From contig CAZHCW010000001.1 of assembly GCA_964531325.1 (NCBI GenBank), forward strand, positions 186,001 to 250,000: DNA of 64,000 bases, in the 5' to 3' direction. Positions within the stretch are counted from its first letter, which is position 1; every line of letters starts with the position of its first letter. The notes below the pieces were generated by a model. That model saw nothing but the letters and a program-made list of their open reading frames with translations, ran no database searches and was not told where the DNA came from. Shown piece by piece: positions 53,751 to 63,745 of this stretch. This DNA comes from UTCHB3 sp964531325 (GTDB lineage Bacteria; Bacteroidota; Ignavibacteria; Ignavibacteriales; Ignavibacteriaceae). Position numbers and translations under genes: made by a program.

Positions 53751-54086
53751 TCACTCCGCCCGGGCATATAAGACCTTTCCATCTTTTTTTATTTCTGTAA
53801 ACAGGTCCATGGAATCTAGCCACTCATTGAAAAAACTCATCTCATTCACAATTATTGAGAAAAGTTTCCCCTCAGAAATCAACAGTTCAAAAGTCAGCTC
53901 GTTCATCTTTTTGCGGGTAATTTTTCTGTCATGATCTGATACCAGCACAAATATATCAACATCAGATTCTGAAGTTTCTTCATTGCGGTCATAAGAGCCG
54001 TAAAGAATTAATTTTTCCAATCGCTCAGAATAATACTTTTCCAATTCGCTTAAAAGCTTCTGCAGAGAGGAGTCGTTTTTATTCAT
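53751..54086 (-). CDS. MNT-type minimal nucleotidyltransferase, orphan
   Basis: This 111-residue minimal nucleotidyltransferase has GSYDRNEETSESDVDIFVLV near residues 31-50 as the active-site signature (G-S and D-x-D present). No HEPN gene is found next to it: the 279 bases downstream contain no such frame and the upstream neighbour in coordinates is a phosphatase. It is distinct in sequence from the protein at 81-395. Without a partner, an antitoxin function is uncertain. Confidence 0.75.
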   Translation of the reverse strand: MNKNDSSLQKLLSELEKYYSERLEKLILYGSYDRNEETSESDVDIFVLVSDHDRKITRKKMNELTFELLISEGKLFSIIVNEMSFFNEWLDSMDLFTEIKKDGKVLYARAE

Positions 54087-54211
54087 AATAATAAATCTCT
54101 AGTAATTGGAATTAAAAATATGGGTTTGTAATAAAAAATCAAAATCAGCAAACTTCAATAGACTATTTGACTGCAAAACTTTCTTCAATCGTGTAGCAGA
54201 TTCTCTCACAA

Positions 54212-56749
54212 CTACTTTATCTTTAAGATCAGCGCTGTTTCGTCGTCATAAGGTTCACGGTCGCCACGAAATTCTATCAGCTTTTTAGTGATAACATTAT
54301 ACTGCTCTTCAGCAGTCAGGTGGTTGTTTGCGGCAAACAGTTCTTTAAGCCGGTCATCACCAAAGAGTTCGTTTTTTGAATTCATCATCTCTGTAATGCC
54401 ATCTGAAAAGAGTAGTATTGAAGTTCCCGGTATAAGATCAAGTCGTACCTCTTCCAAATGCAGATCAAACAGGTCACCTCTATCCAAACCCACTGCAAGC
54501 CCTTTAGGCTGTAGAAAATCTGCTTTGCCATCTCTTGATATCAAAACGGGAGTATGGCCCGCCCTGCACACCCGCAGGCAGTTTAACTCGGTATCCAACC
54601 CGATAAGAGTCATCGTAATAAACCAGTTTTTCCCAAGTGAATCGTAAATCTTGCGGTTTAACTCTTTCAGTATTTCTGATGGAGTTCTGCCATGTGAACA
54701 AAGCATGTGAAGCATTGCCTGAACTCTTGTCATATGAAGTGATGCCGGAAGTCCTTTCCCGCTAACATCACCTATCACAATAAAAAATCTTGACTCTGAT
54801 ACTTTAATAATATCAAAATAATCTCCGCCGATATGTGAAGCCGGTATCATCTTACCAAATATCTCGATATTATCCCTGATTGGGAATGAACCGGGAAGAA
54901 GTGACTCTTGTATCTGCTTTGCGAGATCGATATCTCTTTCAAGTTGGGCTTTTCTGGTTTCAGCTTTGTATAGTCGGGCATTTTCTACCGATATTGCTAT
55001 TTGTGACGCCACCGAACTTAATGACTCAAGGTCACGGTCAGCGTAAGGATTTCCGTTGTATTTTTCACCGAGCGCAAGAAAACCAATTAATCTTCTGTTC
55101 ACTTTAAGCGGTAGAATCAGGTTGTAACCCTCTTTTTTGAAAAACGCCCTGTCTTCCCTGTCAAAAACATCAAAAGACTCTTTATGAATTATCTTCTTTT
55201 TCCCCTCGTCGAGATAAACATTGTATTTCAATTCAAAATCTTTAATGTTGGTATTTAGAGCATCAAGAATCTCAACATTTCCAAAATCTTCAGCAAGATG
55301 GAATCTTTCTCCGTTAGCGAGATAAATTGACATTTTTCTGACAATGATAAGATCCCTGAACATATCTTTAACAGATTTGAGAATATTCTCCAAACCAACA
55401 ATATTAACAAGTTCTTCTCCATAATTCAATAAAATCTGATTATTAAAATATTGATCGGGAAAAAACCGTTTGGTTATAAACTCCTGAAATTTATCCTTTG
55501 TCTTCTGAAACACCAAAGCAAAAATCACAAAACTTAAAACCGCAACAAAGTTTTTATACTCTTCCCCAAAAATTGTGCCCACCCCCTGCCCAAAGCCATA
55601 GATAGAAAGAAAATAGATTACGGCTATGCTTAACGAAACACTACCATAAAGAATTGTATTCTTCACTACAATGCTAACATCCATCAATTGATACTTGAAT
55701 ATTGCTATCGCAAAGGCAATCGGTATCAAAGTTAAAGTTAACAGAGCAATATAAAACTCAGGGTGGTTATAAAATATCAAAGCATTTTTTGGAGGCAGGA
55801 AAATTAGAGCAAAAACACTGCCAATTCCCAAAAGATATACTCCTGCCAACCATCTAAGAGGTGTTCCCTCCTGTTTTTTCCGATACTTGATTACACTCGC
55901 AACCAGAGATACAAATCCAAGCAGGAGTGCCAAAATATTTATGAATGAGATTAAAAACTCAGGATGAGGGAATGTCCCCATGGTTGAAGGGTCATTCAAC
56001 ATTTCATTGGTTCTGTATATCGCCCATATCCCGGGTATTGTAAAGAACAAGTATAAAACATATGTTGAATACTTGTATTTTAAAATCTTACTCTTGTGAG
56101 GGAAAAGGAGAAAAAAATGTACAAAGGTACCCGTAGTAAAACAGGCTGATAATAAAATCGGATAATAGAAAAGTGTCGGGACTTCAAACTTTGGGTTAAG
56201 GAACATTAAATTATCAAGAAATGCACCTCTGGTTGAATAGATGGTTCCAAACACACCTATGAGATAGAACAAAGTTTGCAAAGTGCCATAAGGGTTTGAA
56301 ATTATTACCAGATAACCCACCATGAGCCAAACAAAATAAAATATCGCAAAATAAAGATTGGGGTAATGAATCAGTTTCTTGACAAATACATTTTTAATGA
56401 GTATCTGTCCATCCCGTTTGATAGTGTATTGTGCATACTCACCATAATCGAGTTTATTCAGAATTTGTTGCGCAGTATATGTATCTCTTATCGGTTCGCC
56501 ATTGATCTTCAGGAGAGCATCACCATTTTTTATTCCGGCCTGATCAACAACCCCGCCGGACTTGATATCCTGAATGTAAATCCCCCACTGCCCGGCTCTA
56601 TTTTTACCGGCAAACCACAAACACTCATCATTTGAAGTTGTGTTTATGAAAATCAGTTGGTAAATACTTAATAATCCAACGAGTGCCATCAACAGTGTTA
56701 CACTGTTGATAATAAATTTTCGATCAAAGAAGATGCTGTTAATGCCCAC
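54212..56749 (-). CDS. PDZ, membrane, GAF and SpoIIE phosphatase protein
   Basis: This is an 845-residue protein. It has an N-terminal membrane helix (about residues 13-32) and a PDZ-like domain (about 48-125, cited by QAGIKNGDALLKING). A group of membrane helices (about 130-420), a GAF-like domain (about 440-595) and a PP2C/SpoIIE phosphatase (about 620-845; HIGGDYFD, GDVSGKGLPA, FSDGITEM) follow. It is the last gene of the partner-switching operon. It should dephosphorylate a STAS protein in response to an envelope signal (inference). Confidence 0.9.
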   Translation of the reverse strand: MGINSIFFDRKFIINSVTLLMALVGLLSIYQLIFINTTSNDECLWFAGKNRAGQWGIYIQDIKSGGVVDQAGIKNGDALLKINGEPIRDTYTAQQILNKLDYGEYAQYTIKRDGQILIKNVFVKKLIHYPNLYFAIFYFVWLMVGYLVIISNPYGTLQTLFYLIGVFGTIYSTRGAFLDNLMFLNPKFEVPTLFYYPILLSACFTTGTFVHFFLLFPHKSKILKYKYSTYVLYLFFTIPGIWAIYRTNEMLNDPSTMGTFPHPEFLISFINILALLLGFVSLVASVIKYRKKQEGTPLRWLAGVYLLGIGSVFALIFLPPKNALIFYNHPEFYIALLTLTLIPIAFAIAIFKYQLMDVSIVVKNTILYGSVSLSIAVIYFLSIYGFGQGVGTIFGEEYKNFVAVLSFVIFALVFQKTKDKFQEFITKRFFPDQYFNNQILLNYGEELVNIVGLENILKSVKDMFRDLIIVRKMSIYLANGERFHLAEDFGNVEILDALNTNIKDFELKYNVYLDEGKKKIIHKESFDVFDREDRAFFKKEGYNLILPLKVNRRLIGFLALGEKYNGNPYADRDLESLSSVASQIAISVENARLYKAETRKAQLERDIDLAKQIQESLLPGSFPIRDNIEIFGKMIPASHIGGDYFDIIKVSESRFFIVIGDVSGKGLPASLHMTRVQAMLHMLCSHGRTPSEILKELNRKIYDSLGKNWFITMTLIGLDTELNCLRVCRAGHTPVLISRDGKADFLQPKGLAVGLDRGDLFDLHLEEVRLDLIPGTSILLFSDGITEMMNSKNELFGDDRLKELFAANNHLTAEEQYNVITKKLIEFRGDREPYDDETALILKIK

Positions 56750-56751
56750 TC

Positions 56752-58425
56752 TTACAGTACCTTTATTACGATTATAGTTATATCATCCGATTGAAATGCA
56801 CCGTTTGCATGTTCATAAACCGATCGTTTTATTTTTTCAAGTATCTCACCGGAATTGAGACCTGCAACATCTTTTACTTCTGCTTCCAACTTCTCATCGC
56901 TGAATTCCTCATCCTCAGGACTTTTGGCTTCTGTAACTCCATCGGTGAAGAGAACAATAAGATCACCACTTTCGAGTTGAACAGTCTCCGAAACATAAGG
57001 CATAAAAGTTCTCATCACACCGAGTATAATTCCTCCCTTGTCAAGATAGATTATCTCGCCGTTCCTGATTAGAAGAGGTGGATTGTGTCCTGCGTTTACA
57101 TAATTGAGGGTTTTGGTTGCGTTATCGATAATCCCCCAAAAGAATGTAATAAACTTGCCGTCTGATGTGTTCTCAGAAACGAGGTCGTTTATGGTACCGG
57201 TTGCATCACTGATTGCGACATTTTGTGTGCAGATCGACTTTAAAAATGCCTGCAGGTTTGCCATTAGCAGTGCAGCGGGAACTCCTTTGCCCGAAACATC
57301 ACCAATAGCCACAAAATATTTTTCATCATCTTTTTTAATGATGTCATAATAATCACCACCCACTTGTTTTGATGATATCGAAGTGGCTGCAATTTCAAAT
57401 GATGGCATCTGTGGAATCTCTTTTGGAAGCAGATTCTGTTGAATATCCTTAGCCAGTTCAAGCTCTTCTTCAAGCTTTTGTTTCTCGAGGGCCTCTCTGA
57501 AAAGTCTTTTGTTTTCAAGAGAAATTATTGCAAGACTTCCTATGGAATAGATGAACTCTATGTCGCTATTGCCATAAGATTGTGTGTTCACCCTTTTTCC
57601 AAGAAGGATGAGCCCCTTTGTTTCGTTTTGCATCTTCATTGGCACCACAATCTCAACTTTTAGAGCAACCAGATCGTGGTTAAGTTTTTCAATATCTTCG
57701 CCCGCATAATGAGTGTCGATGTTTTTAAGCATCAACCAGTCAACAATATCTTTTAATTTCCCTTTATGGATCGTAGTCTCAAGTATTTTTGCTTTTTTAT
57801 CCTCAAAAATAATAATGGCATAGATGGAGGAAAGAAAATGCCCGAGAAGTGAATATGCAAGGAGTCTGCTGATTCTGCTCTCTTCCGTAAGAAGCCCAAA
57901 TTCTTTACTGAGTTCAAAAAGTGAACTGAGCCTGTTGATCCTGGAATCGAGATCACGGTTCACCTGTTTAAGTTCAGTAATATTTAGAGCATTCTCAATG
58001 GCAGTGCCTGCAATATTTAAAATGGTCCGTAAAAAATCTTTTTCTTCCTGCGTGTAGGGTTGTTTTGTGATCTTTTCACCAAGAGCTATATAACCCAGAT
58101 CTTTCCTTGATGAAGAAATCTTTTCGACCACTGACGCACCCAACAGCGTAAATGACTGCAAAAGTGAATCTTCGTCTGAAACAGAATTATTTGCGGTATT
58201 AAATGCAGATACCACATCTGCGTGGATTCCTTTGGCAGTTTTGATGCAGGCAACCCCCTGCTCCTCGATAACCACAAAGCCCTTCGTAGTAAGAAATTTG
58301 CCCAAACAACTAAACAACAGGTTGTTCAGAGTAAAATTCAAATCAAGACTTGAGTTCACTATTCTGCTGAACTCAACAAGAGCAGATAAATTTCTTTGGA
58401 GTTTAAGAGTTTCTGTATCAGCCAT
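56752..58425 (-). CDS. GAF-GAF-SpoIIE phosphatase
   Basis: This 557-residue soluble protein has two GAF-like domains (about residues 1-165 and 165-320) and a C-terminal PP2C/SpoIIE domain (about 330-557). QVGGDYYDII, IGDVSGKGVPAAL and FTDGVTEAKS hold the metal-binding aspartates. It is the second of three phosphatases in the operon, separated by 2 nt from both neighbours. No membrane segment is present, so it should sense a cytoplasmic signal. Confidence 0.93.
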   Translation of the reverse strand: MADTETLKLQRNLSALVEFSRIVNSSLDLNFTLNNLLFSCLGKFLTTKGFVVIEEQGVACIKTAKGIHADVVSAFNTANNSVSDEDSLLQSFTLLGASVVEKISSSRKDLGYIALGEKITKQPYTQEEKDFLRTILNIAGTAIENALNITELKQVNRDLDSRINRLSSLFELSKEFGLLTEESRISRLLAYSLLGHFLSSIYAIIIFEDKKAKILETTIHKGKLKDIVDWLMLKNIDTHYAGEDIEKLNHDLVALKVEIVVPMKMQNETKGLILLGKRVNTQSYGNSDIEFIYSIGSLAIISLENKRLFREALEKQKLEEELELAKDIQQNLLPKEIPQMPSFEIAATSISSKQVGGDYYDIIKKDDEKYFVAIGDVSGKGVPAALLMANLQAFLKSICTQNVAISDATGTINDLVSENTSDGKFITFFWGIIDNATKTLNYVNAGHNPPLLIRNGEIIYLDKGGIILGVMRTFMPYVSETVQLESGDLIVLFTDGVTEAKSPEDEEFSDEKLEAEVKDVAGLNSGEILEKIKRSVYEHANGAFQSDDITIIVIKVL

Positions 58426-58427
58426 TT

Positions 58428-58859
58428 TTAAGCAATTTTTTTCTTCAAAACAAGTTTGTTATACTCACCGGATACGGAGAGGTAGTCAACTTCATCCATC
58501 AATATTTTCATCAAATGGATGCCAAGTCCACCTCTTTTTTTCTCCTTTAAATATGAAAGCATGTCAGGAGATTTCACTTGTGATGGATTAAACCCGGTTC
58601 CATAGTCGGTAAGTATTATTGTGCATTCTTTATCATCACAGATGAAGGTGACAATTATTACACCATCAGGGCTGTTTTTGTATGCGTGACGGATTATGTT
58701 TGAAGCTGCTTCATCAACGGCAAGAATTAGCTTGTCGATCACTTCCTTCCTGATTAGAAAACTTAGAGCTGATGAGCTCACAAATTCCCTTATCAGCGAC
58801 AGATTTTCGGTGCTACTCTTAACTCTTAATTCCAGGTTGTTAGAGTTGTTGTTGTTCAC
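58428..58859 (-). CDS. RsbW-like anti-sigma serine kinase
   Basis: This is a 143-residue HATPase-family protein. The N-box is DEAASNIIRHAYK (about residues 49-61), G1 is LTDYGTGFNP and G2 is KRGGLGIHLMK. Proteins of this type phosphorylate STAS antagonists and bind partner proteins such as sigma factors. No sigma-B-like factor is in this operon, so the output is unknown. It is located 5 nt after the STAS gene. Confidence 0.93.
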   Translation of the reverse strand: MNNNNSNNLELRVKSSTENLSLIREFVSSSALSFLIRKEVIDKLILAVDEAASNIIRHAYKNSPDGVIIVTFICDDKECTIILTDYGTGFNPSQVKSPDMLSYLKEKKRGGLGIHLMKILMDEVDYLSVSGEYNKLVLKKKIA

Positions 58860-58864
58860 TGTGT

Positions 58865-59221
58865 TTAAGCACCTTGTTGTTTAAATTTGTTCAAAGCATC
58901 CTTCTCATCATCCAGGATGTCATAGAGCAATGGAAAACCGAGGAGGTCGAAGATACCGTAAACTGCGGGCTTCATTTCCACAAGTTTTATGTCGCCATTG
59001 TTCTCTCTCATCGTCTCAATGTATGCCATAAAAACGCCAAGACCGGCTGACGAGATATATTCAAGATCTTTAAAGTTTACTACAACCTTGTATTTATTTT
59101 GGTCAATCAAGCCTGTAAAAGCCGACTCAAGGTCGGGAGCGGTGTGTGCATCAAGGTAGCCGCTTAATTCTACAATGCTGAACTCCTCACTCTCTCGTAA
59201 ACTTGTCTTAAATTCTGCCAT
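58865..59221 (-). CDS. STAS-domain anti-sigma factor antagonist
   Basis: This 118-residue RsbV/SpoIIAA-type protein has the phosphorylation site at S57 or S58 in the motif YISSAGLGVF. Phosphorylation by the neighbouring RsbW-like kinase should inactivate it, and the phosphatases should reverse that. It overlaps the start-side phosphatase gene by 14 nt, indicating translational coupling. Confidence 0.93.
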   Translation of the reverse strand: MAEFKTSLRESEEFSIVELSGYLDAHTAPDLESAFTGLIDQNKYKVVVNFKDLEYISSAGLGVFMAYIETMRENNGDIKLVEMKPAVYGIFDLLGFPLLYDILDDEKDALNKFKQQGA

Positions 59222-61280
59222 TATTTTTCTCCGGATTATTTCTTTTTAAAATCATTAAGGTGATATCGTCATGCTGCGGTTTTGTTCCGGCAAACTCTGT
59301 AAGATCACTTATGATCTTAAGTGCCAGTTCGTTCATCCCGATATCCTCACTACTTGAAACAATTGATTTTAACCTCTCTGTTCCAAAATCTTTCATTAAT
59401 TCGTTTTTCATCTCGTTCACACCATCGGTGAAGAGGACAAGACTTTCATTTTCTTTTAGTATGAACTTCTCTTCTACTAATTTTTCACTGAATAGTTCCG
59501 TATAATTCATTCCGAGGCCAAAACCTGAAGGCACTCTTTCGATGATTCCCTCGGCAGTTTTGTGGAGTACAGGACAATGTCCTGCCCGTGCTATCGTAAT
59601 TTCCCCCGTTATTGGATTAAAAGTACCAAAAACAGCGGTAATAAAAACCCTTCTGTCGAGAATCTTTTTCAAAACGAAATTTGCTTCCACCAAAATTTCC
59701 TTTGGGCTCCACTTAACCGTGGAAAAAGATTCCAGAATCCCCTTTAACTCTGCCATCACAAAAGCTGCGGATATACCTTTACCCGAAACATCAGCGATTA
59801 CAAATCCCGTGATCCCGTTGGGGAGTGTAAAAAAATCGTAGTAGTCGCCCCCTACTTCAAATGCCGGAATAAATACTGCCGCCACTTCATAATTTTCAAA
59901 AACAGGAAGTTTTTCCGGCAATATCTTTTGTTGCATCTCCCTGGCAACATCAAACTCTTTTTCGAGTCGTTCTTTTTCTATCGACTCCTTAAGCAGATAA
60001 GAGTTCTCAATTGCAACCGATGCATAATCAGCAAAGGTCTGGATGATGTTTTTTTCCTCATCATCATATTCAACTGCATCTTTTTTCAACAAAACAAGAA
60101 TCCCATGACATTTTGAATATGATACCATGGGTACAAGGTAAACAATGGCATACTGTTCATCTGTGATCTCGCTTCTGTAAAACTCTTTTAGATCACCCAT
60201 CACAATTTTTTTAACAGTTGTAAGATCCTGCTTCTTACGAATAAAATTGGTGATCTTCTCTGAGGTTACAAAACCTGTCCCTTTTATTCCTTCCACCCTG
60301 TTTGTGCCGCTAAAAAGTATCAACCACGATGCATCGGCTCCTGAAACATCGGCGCCCAGTTCTGAAATAGTATCTGACAATTCCTTTGGATCAAATACCT
60401 GGTTAATCAGTTTACTGAAATACTGGAGCGAAGATATCTCCTTTGTCCGCCTGTCAAATGCTTCCGCTGTAGGAAGGTGGAACAAAGTAGTAAAAAACAA
60501 AACGCTAAAATAGATTATTCCATAAACGGTCATAATATTATTGAAGCGGTAAAATGAATGTGAGAAACCACTTAGTAAATTATGGTAGGTTGAGTCACCT
60601 GTGGTCATCGTGAGATAAAATATTAACATTCCTATCAACAAAACTGAAATTAAAAGCAGTTGCCTTTTCTGTTTCTTTTTAAGAAATGCTATCCACGATA
60701 TTTTCAAGCTGTTCATAAAAATCAGGATTGTTGCAACTACATAAAAAGTGATTGAGAGGAACTCCATCGATTCGTATTCCTTTGTCCCCATGAACGAAGT
60801 AAAGGAAGCCAAAGCTATAAAAATGAGCATGGCATTAAAATAAATGTTCAGATTTTTGCTCTGTTTCAGAAAAAAGAGGTGTCTGAAAATTACGAGGGAG
60901 GCAACAGATAAAATTATTGTTGTTGCATTAAAAACAAAGATAAGAGGAAGCAGTTCAAGGCTAACGGTTTTGCCATAGTTTATACTTGAAACCGGAAAAA
61001 GACTTTCAATTGAATTAAAAAGCAACTTGAGAAATATTCCGGAGAAGACCAGGACCAGCATCGAAGTAACCAACCATGTTGGTAACATTTTTACACTCGA
61101 TGTAACCTTAATCGATTCGGAAACCAACAGAAAAAGGATCAACACCGAAAAGGATTCGAGTATCAGCGTTGAACCCGTATCGTTACCGGAAATGAAGATT
61201 GTTCTGAGAATGCTTAATGCAATAAACCCGGCAATGCCAAGGGCTAAATACCGGTTTTTAATAAATGTGGAGATTTGCAA
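59208..61280 (-). CDS. Eight-helix membrane, GAF and SpoIIE phosphatase protein
   Basis: This is a 690-residue protein. About eight hydrophobic helices cover residues 13-268, a GAF-like domain about 290-430, a short coiled coil about 430-450 and a PP2C/SpoIIE phosphatase 455-690, with GGDYYD (477-482), ADVSGKGISAAF and FTDGVNE (617-623). It opens the partner-switching operon and overlaps the STAS gene. The membrane part resembles no receptor family that I can name. It is likely to control the phosphorylation state of the STAS protein. Confidence 0.92.
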   Translation of the reverse strand: MQISTFIKNRYLALGIAGFIALSILRTIFISGNDTGSTLILESFSVLILFLLVSESIKVTSSVKMLPTWLVTSMLVLVFSGIFLKLLFNSIESLFPVSSINYGKTVSLELLPLIFVFNATTIILSVASLVIFRHLFFLKQSKNLNIYFNAMLIFIALASFTSFMGTKEYESMEFLSITFYVVATILIFMNSLKISWIAFLKKKQKRQLLLISVLLIGMLIFYLTMTTGDSTYHNLLSGFSHSFYRFNNIMTVYGIIYFSVLFFTTLFHLPTAEAFDRRTKEISSLQYFSKLINQVFDPKELSDTISELGADVSGADASWLILFSGTNRVEGIKGTGFVTSEKITNFIRKKQDLTTVKKIVMGDLKEFYRSEITDEQYAIVYLVPMVSYSKCHGILVLLKKDAVEYDDEEKNIIQTFADYASVAIENSYLLKESIEKERLEKEFDVAREMQQKILPEKLPVFENYEVAAVFIPAFEVGGDYYDFFTLPNGITGFVIADVSGKGISAAFVMAELKGILESFSTVKWSPKEILVEANFVLKKILDRRVFITAVFGTFNPITGEITIARAGHCPVLHKTAEGIIERVPSGFGLGMNYTELFSEKLVEEKFILKENESLVLFTDGVNEMKNELMKDFGTERLKSIVSSSEDIGMNELALKIISDLTEFAGTKPQHDDITLMILKRNNPEKNNGRI

Positions 61281-61458
61281 ATTTGCTCTATAATAATTTT
61301 ACTGTATTTAGTGAATAAAATACCAAAAAAGGAAATCTCCACAAAATAATCATTGATAAAAGGAAAAATTGCAGGATGGATTATTCTATTTCAATAAAAA
61401 AATGCGGGATGGATTACTAAGTTTATGGGGAAAATTGTGGAATTGTTAATCCGTTTTC

Positions 61459-61495
61459 AGCCTGATTTCTCCGGGTTGTTGGGAGAAATCAGGCT
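61459..61495. terminator. Perfect 14-bp hairpin, no T-run
   Basis: AGCCTGATTTCTCC (61459-61472) and GGAGAAATCAGGCT (61482-61495) form a perfect stem with a nine-base loop. It lies between the anti-sigma gene and the phosphatase operon, about 70 bases beyond the anti-sigma stop on the minus strand. No T-tract follows in either direction, so it may protect or terminate transcripts in another way. Confidence 0.55.
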
Positions 61496-61568
61496 TAAGT
61501 CGCTTGTTATTGCCGGTCTTCAACTGTCACCCGACACGCTCGATAAAAATCATGAAGAATAATGCCGG

Positions 61569-63146
61569 TTAAATTACCACCGTTTTCTTTTCTTTTTTAT
61601 TCTTTGGTTTGATTTGTTTAAACTCCTCACGGAATTTTTTCATCTCTTCGCGAAACTTTTTCATCTCTTCGTTGAATTCTTTAAATTCACCATCGAAGTT
61701 TTGAAATGGCATGTTAAAGTTAAATACTGTGTCTTTCCCATTGAACTTAAAAATCATGAGAGAGTCGAGACCTTCGAGCCCTTTAAAGTCTTTGTGAATA
61801 TCAAGATTCTTCGGTACGACTATTTTAAATTTGGCACTGTCTTTCCCAGGGAAGTTCATGTCAAAGTTGAAACCGTCTGTTGTGTCAAACTTGAACTCAA
61901 TCATCTTGTCATGACCCGGTAACCCGAGTGAATCAAATTTCATATCGAAGTTAAACCTCTTTCCATTCGGAAACTCCCGCATTTCGATATCAAAATTCTT
62001 CATGCTCAGTTCAACCAGCGAATCGATTCTTTCAAGTTCGATCAGCGTTGGCATTTTATTTTCAAAAGCAAAATCCGGAATGTCAAACTTTATAAAATTA
62101 GTATCTACAAATACTCTAAATTTTTTGGTTTTTGAAGAATCACCAAGTTTACCATGGAACCCGCCATATTTCTGTTTAACCGGTGAAAGTTTTACCTGAG
62201 TATTTTTAAGGATATTTACTTTATTTACCACGGGGATGTTGTAAGATGGATCCTTCGTGTTTACCTTTATTGATGTAACAAATACAGTATCAGGATTAAT
62301 ACATACAAAAGAATCTTCATTGTCTGCAAAATCTATCGAGGCAAACGCCGGCATCGACTCCATTAATCCGGCAGGCATAACTTTTGCAAAAGCTTCATTT
62401 TCAGCAGCAATGGCAAGTATCTCAGCCTTTAATGCCATGTTATAATTCCAAAGATTGGCATTTACTGCAACGGTATTGTTGTCGTTTACGAGGATGGAAC
62501 CCCTTATTTTATCCTCATATTTTTTTAATACATTGTTCAATTTCAACTGTTGAGTCTTGTCAAGGTTAAGTTTCTCGGTAAACTCTTTTAGACTCATTTT
62601 ACTGTCACCAAGTCCTGATTGTCTTATTGCTATCGATGCTCCACTTCCCGATTCATCAAGACTGATAACATTTTTGCCTGCACCATCTATTGGTAGAACC
62701 TGAGAGAAAGCAAAATTAAATATGTCATCTTTTGTGAGTTCATCTTCCTGGAAATAGGGACGAAGATTTTTTGTGTAAAAATCGATGATGTTTCCTTTTT
62801 GTGTTTCAAAGAGATCATCAATAAATTCGGGACTGAGTTTAAAGAATGACATCAAAACAACAGTAAGGGCAATAAGTCCAAAAGCAGGTTTGTAAAATGG
62901 TCTTATACCACTCGTCTTTTTATTCTCTTTTTTGATATATTCGTTCAACCTTGAGACAAAATAGTGGTCTTCCGGAAGTTTTGGAATACTCTCCACCGTT
63001 TTTTTGAGTTTGTTATACTCATTAAATTTCTCCTTAAATGCGGGCGAGTTTTGGATCTTTTCTTTATATATCGCCTCTTGATCTTCCCGCAATTCTCCAT
63101 CCGCCATAGCGGAAATATTCTCAAAATCTTTATCAAATTTTTTCAT
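61569..63146 (-). CDS. Membrane anti-sigma factor-like protein
   Basis: This is a 525-residue protein. The N-terminal 75 residues (SAMADGELREDQEAIYKE) resemble the helical sigma-binding domain of RseA-type anti-sigma factors, without a zinc Cys motif. One membrane segment is at about 87-105. A large C-terminal part of about 410 residues probably lies outside the cytoplasm. It contains a repeated FNFDM/F-F-D type strand pattern (about 395-490) and a final charged coiled coil (KKFREEMKKFREEF). It overlaps the ECF sigma gene by 4 nt. The sigma-binding role is inferred from position and N-terminal similarity. Confidence 0.8.
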   Translation of the reverse strand: MKKFDKDFENISAMADGELREDQEAIYKEKIQNSPAFKEKFNEYNKLKKTVESIPKLPEDHYFVSRLNEYIKKENKKTSGIRPFYKPAFGLIALTVVLMSFFKLSPEFIDDLFETQKGNIIDFYTKNLRPYFQEDELTKDDIFNFAFSQVLPIDGAGKNVISLDESGSGASIAIRQSGLGDSKMSLKEFTEKLNLDKTQQLKLNNVLKKYEDKIRGSILVNDNNTVAVNANLWNYNMALKAEILAIAAENEAFAKVMPAGLMESMPAFASIDFADNEDSFVCINPDTVFVTSIKVNTKDPSYNIPVVNKVNILKNTQVKLSPVKQKYGGFHGKLGDSSKTKKFRVFVDTNFIKFDIPDFAFENKMPTLIELERIDSLVELSMKNFDIEMREFPNGKRFNFDMKFDSLGLPGHDKMIEFKFDTTDGFNFDMNFPGKDSAKFKIVVPKNLDIHKDFKGLEGLDSLMIFKFNGKDTVFNFNMPFQNFDGEFKEFNEEMKKFREEMKKFREEFKQIKPKNKKEKKTVVI

Positions 63147-63745
63147 AAAAGCTCCTCGCGCCAGGGCTGAAGCATTTTCTTCAGCGATTCTCTGGCTCTA
63201 AATATTCTTGATTTTATGGTACCGATCTCAATCCCGGTTGATTCAGAAATCTCCTGATAGCTCATGCCTTCAAAATCGCGGAGTATCAATGGTTCCTTTA
63301 ACTTCAGGGGGAGTTTAGCAACAGCAGCCCTTACCATTTCATTAACATCAAAGTTCTCCTTGAAACTGCCAGGTTCAACTACATTCTCAGTATCATCACT
63401 GCTGAATGCTGAAAAAACAGACATTATTTTCTGCTTCCTTACATGATCGCGAATTTTATTGATCGTGATTGTATATAACCAGGTTGTGAATTGGGATTGG
63501 AAGCGGAAGTGGGAGAGTTTCCTGTAAACCGACAGGAACACTTCCTGACTGATATCATCAATCGACGAAGTACTTCCAAGATTAAGATAGATGAGATTTC
63601 TCACCTTTTCTTTGTGACGGTTTACGAGGTCATTAAAAGCCGTTTCCTCTCCCTCATTAAATGCTTTAATCAGGGAAAAATCGTCTTTCAGATTGAAGAT
63701 GTTTTGTGGTTGCTGCATACCTTCATTAATTTCTTTTTCGTTCAT
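63143..63745 (-). CDS. ECF-type RNA polymerase sigma factor
   Basis: This 200-residue protein has sigma region 2 (about residues 33-105, with DISQEVFLSVYRKL and FTTWLYTITINKIRDH) and region 4 (about 135-195, with SYQEISESTGIEIGTIKSR). There is no region 3. It is coupled by a 4-nt overlap to the membrane anti-sigma gene, a typical ECF signalling pair. AAAGGAG lies about 12 bases before the ATG; a second ATG nine codons in is possible. Confidence 0.95.
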   Translation of the reverse strand: MNEKEINEGMQQPQNIFNLKDDFSLIKAFNEGEETAFNDLVNRHKEKVRNLIYLNLGSTSSIDDISQEVFLSVYRKLSHFRFQSQFTTWLYTITINKIRDHVRKQKIMSVFSAFSSDDTENVVEPGSFKENFDVNEMVRAAVAKLPLKLKEPLILRDFEGMSYQEISESTGIEIGTIKSRIFRARESLKKMLQPWREELL

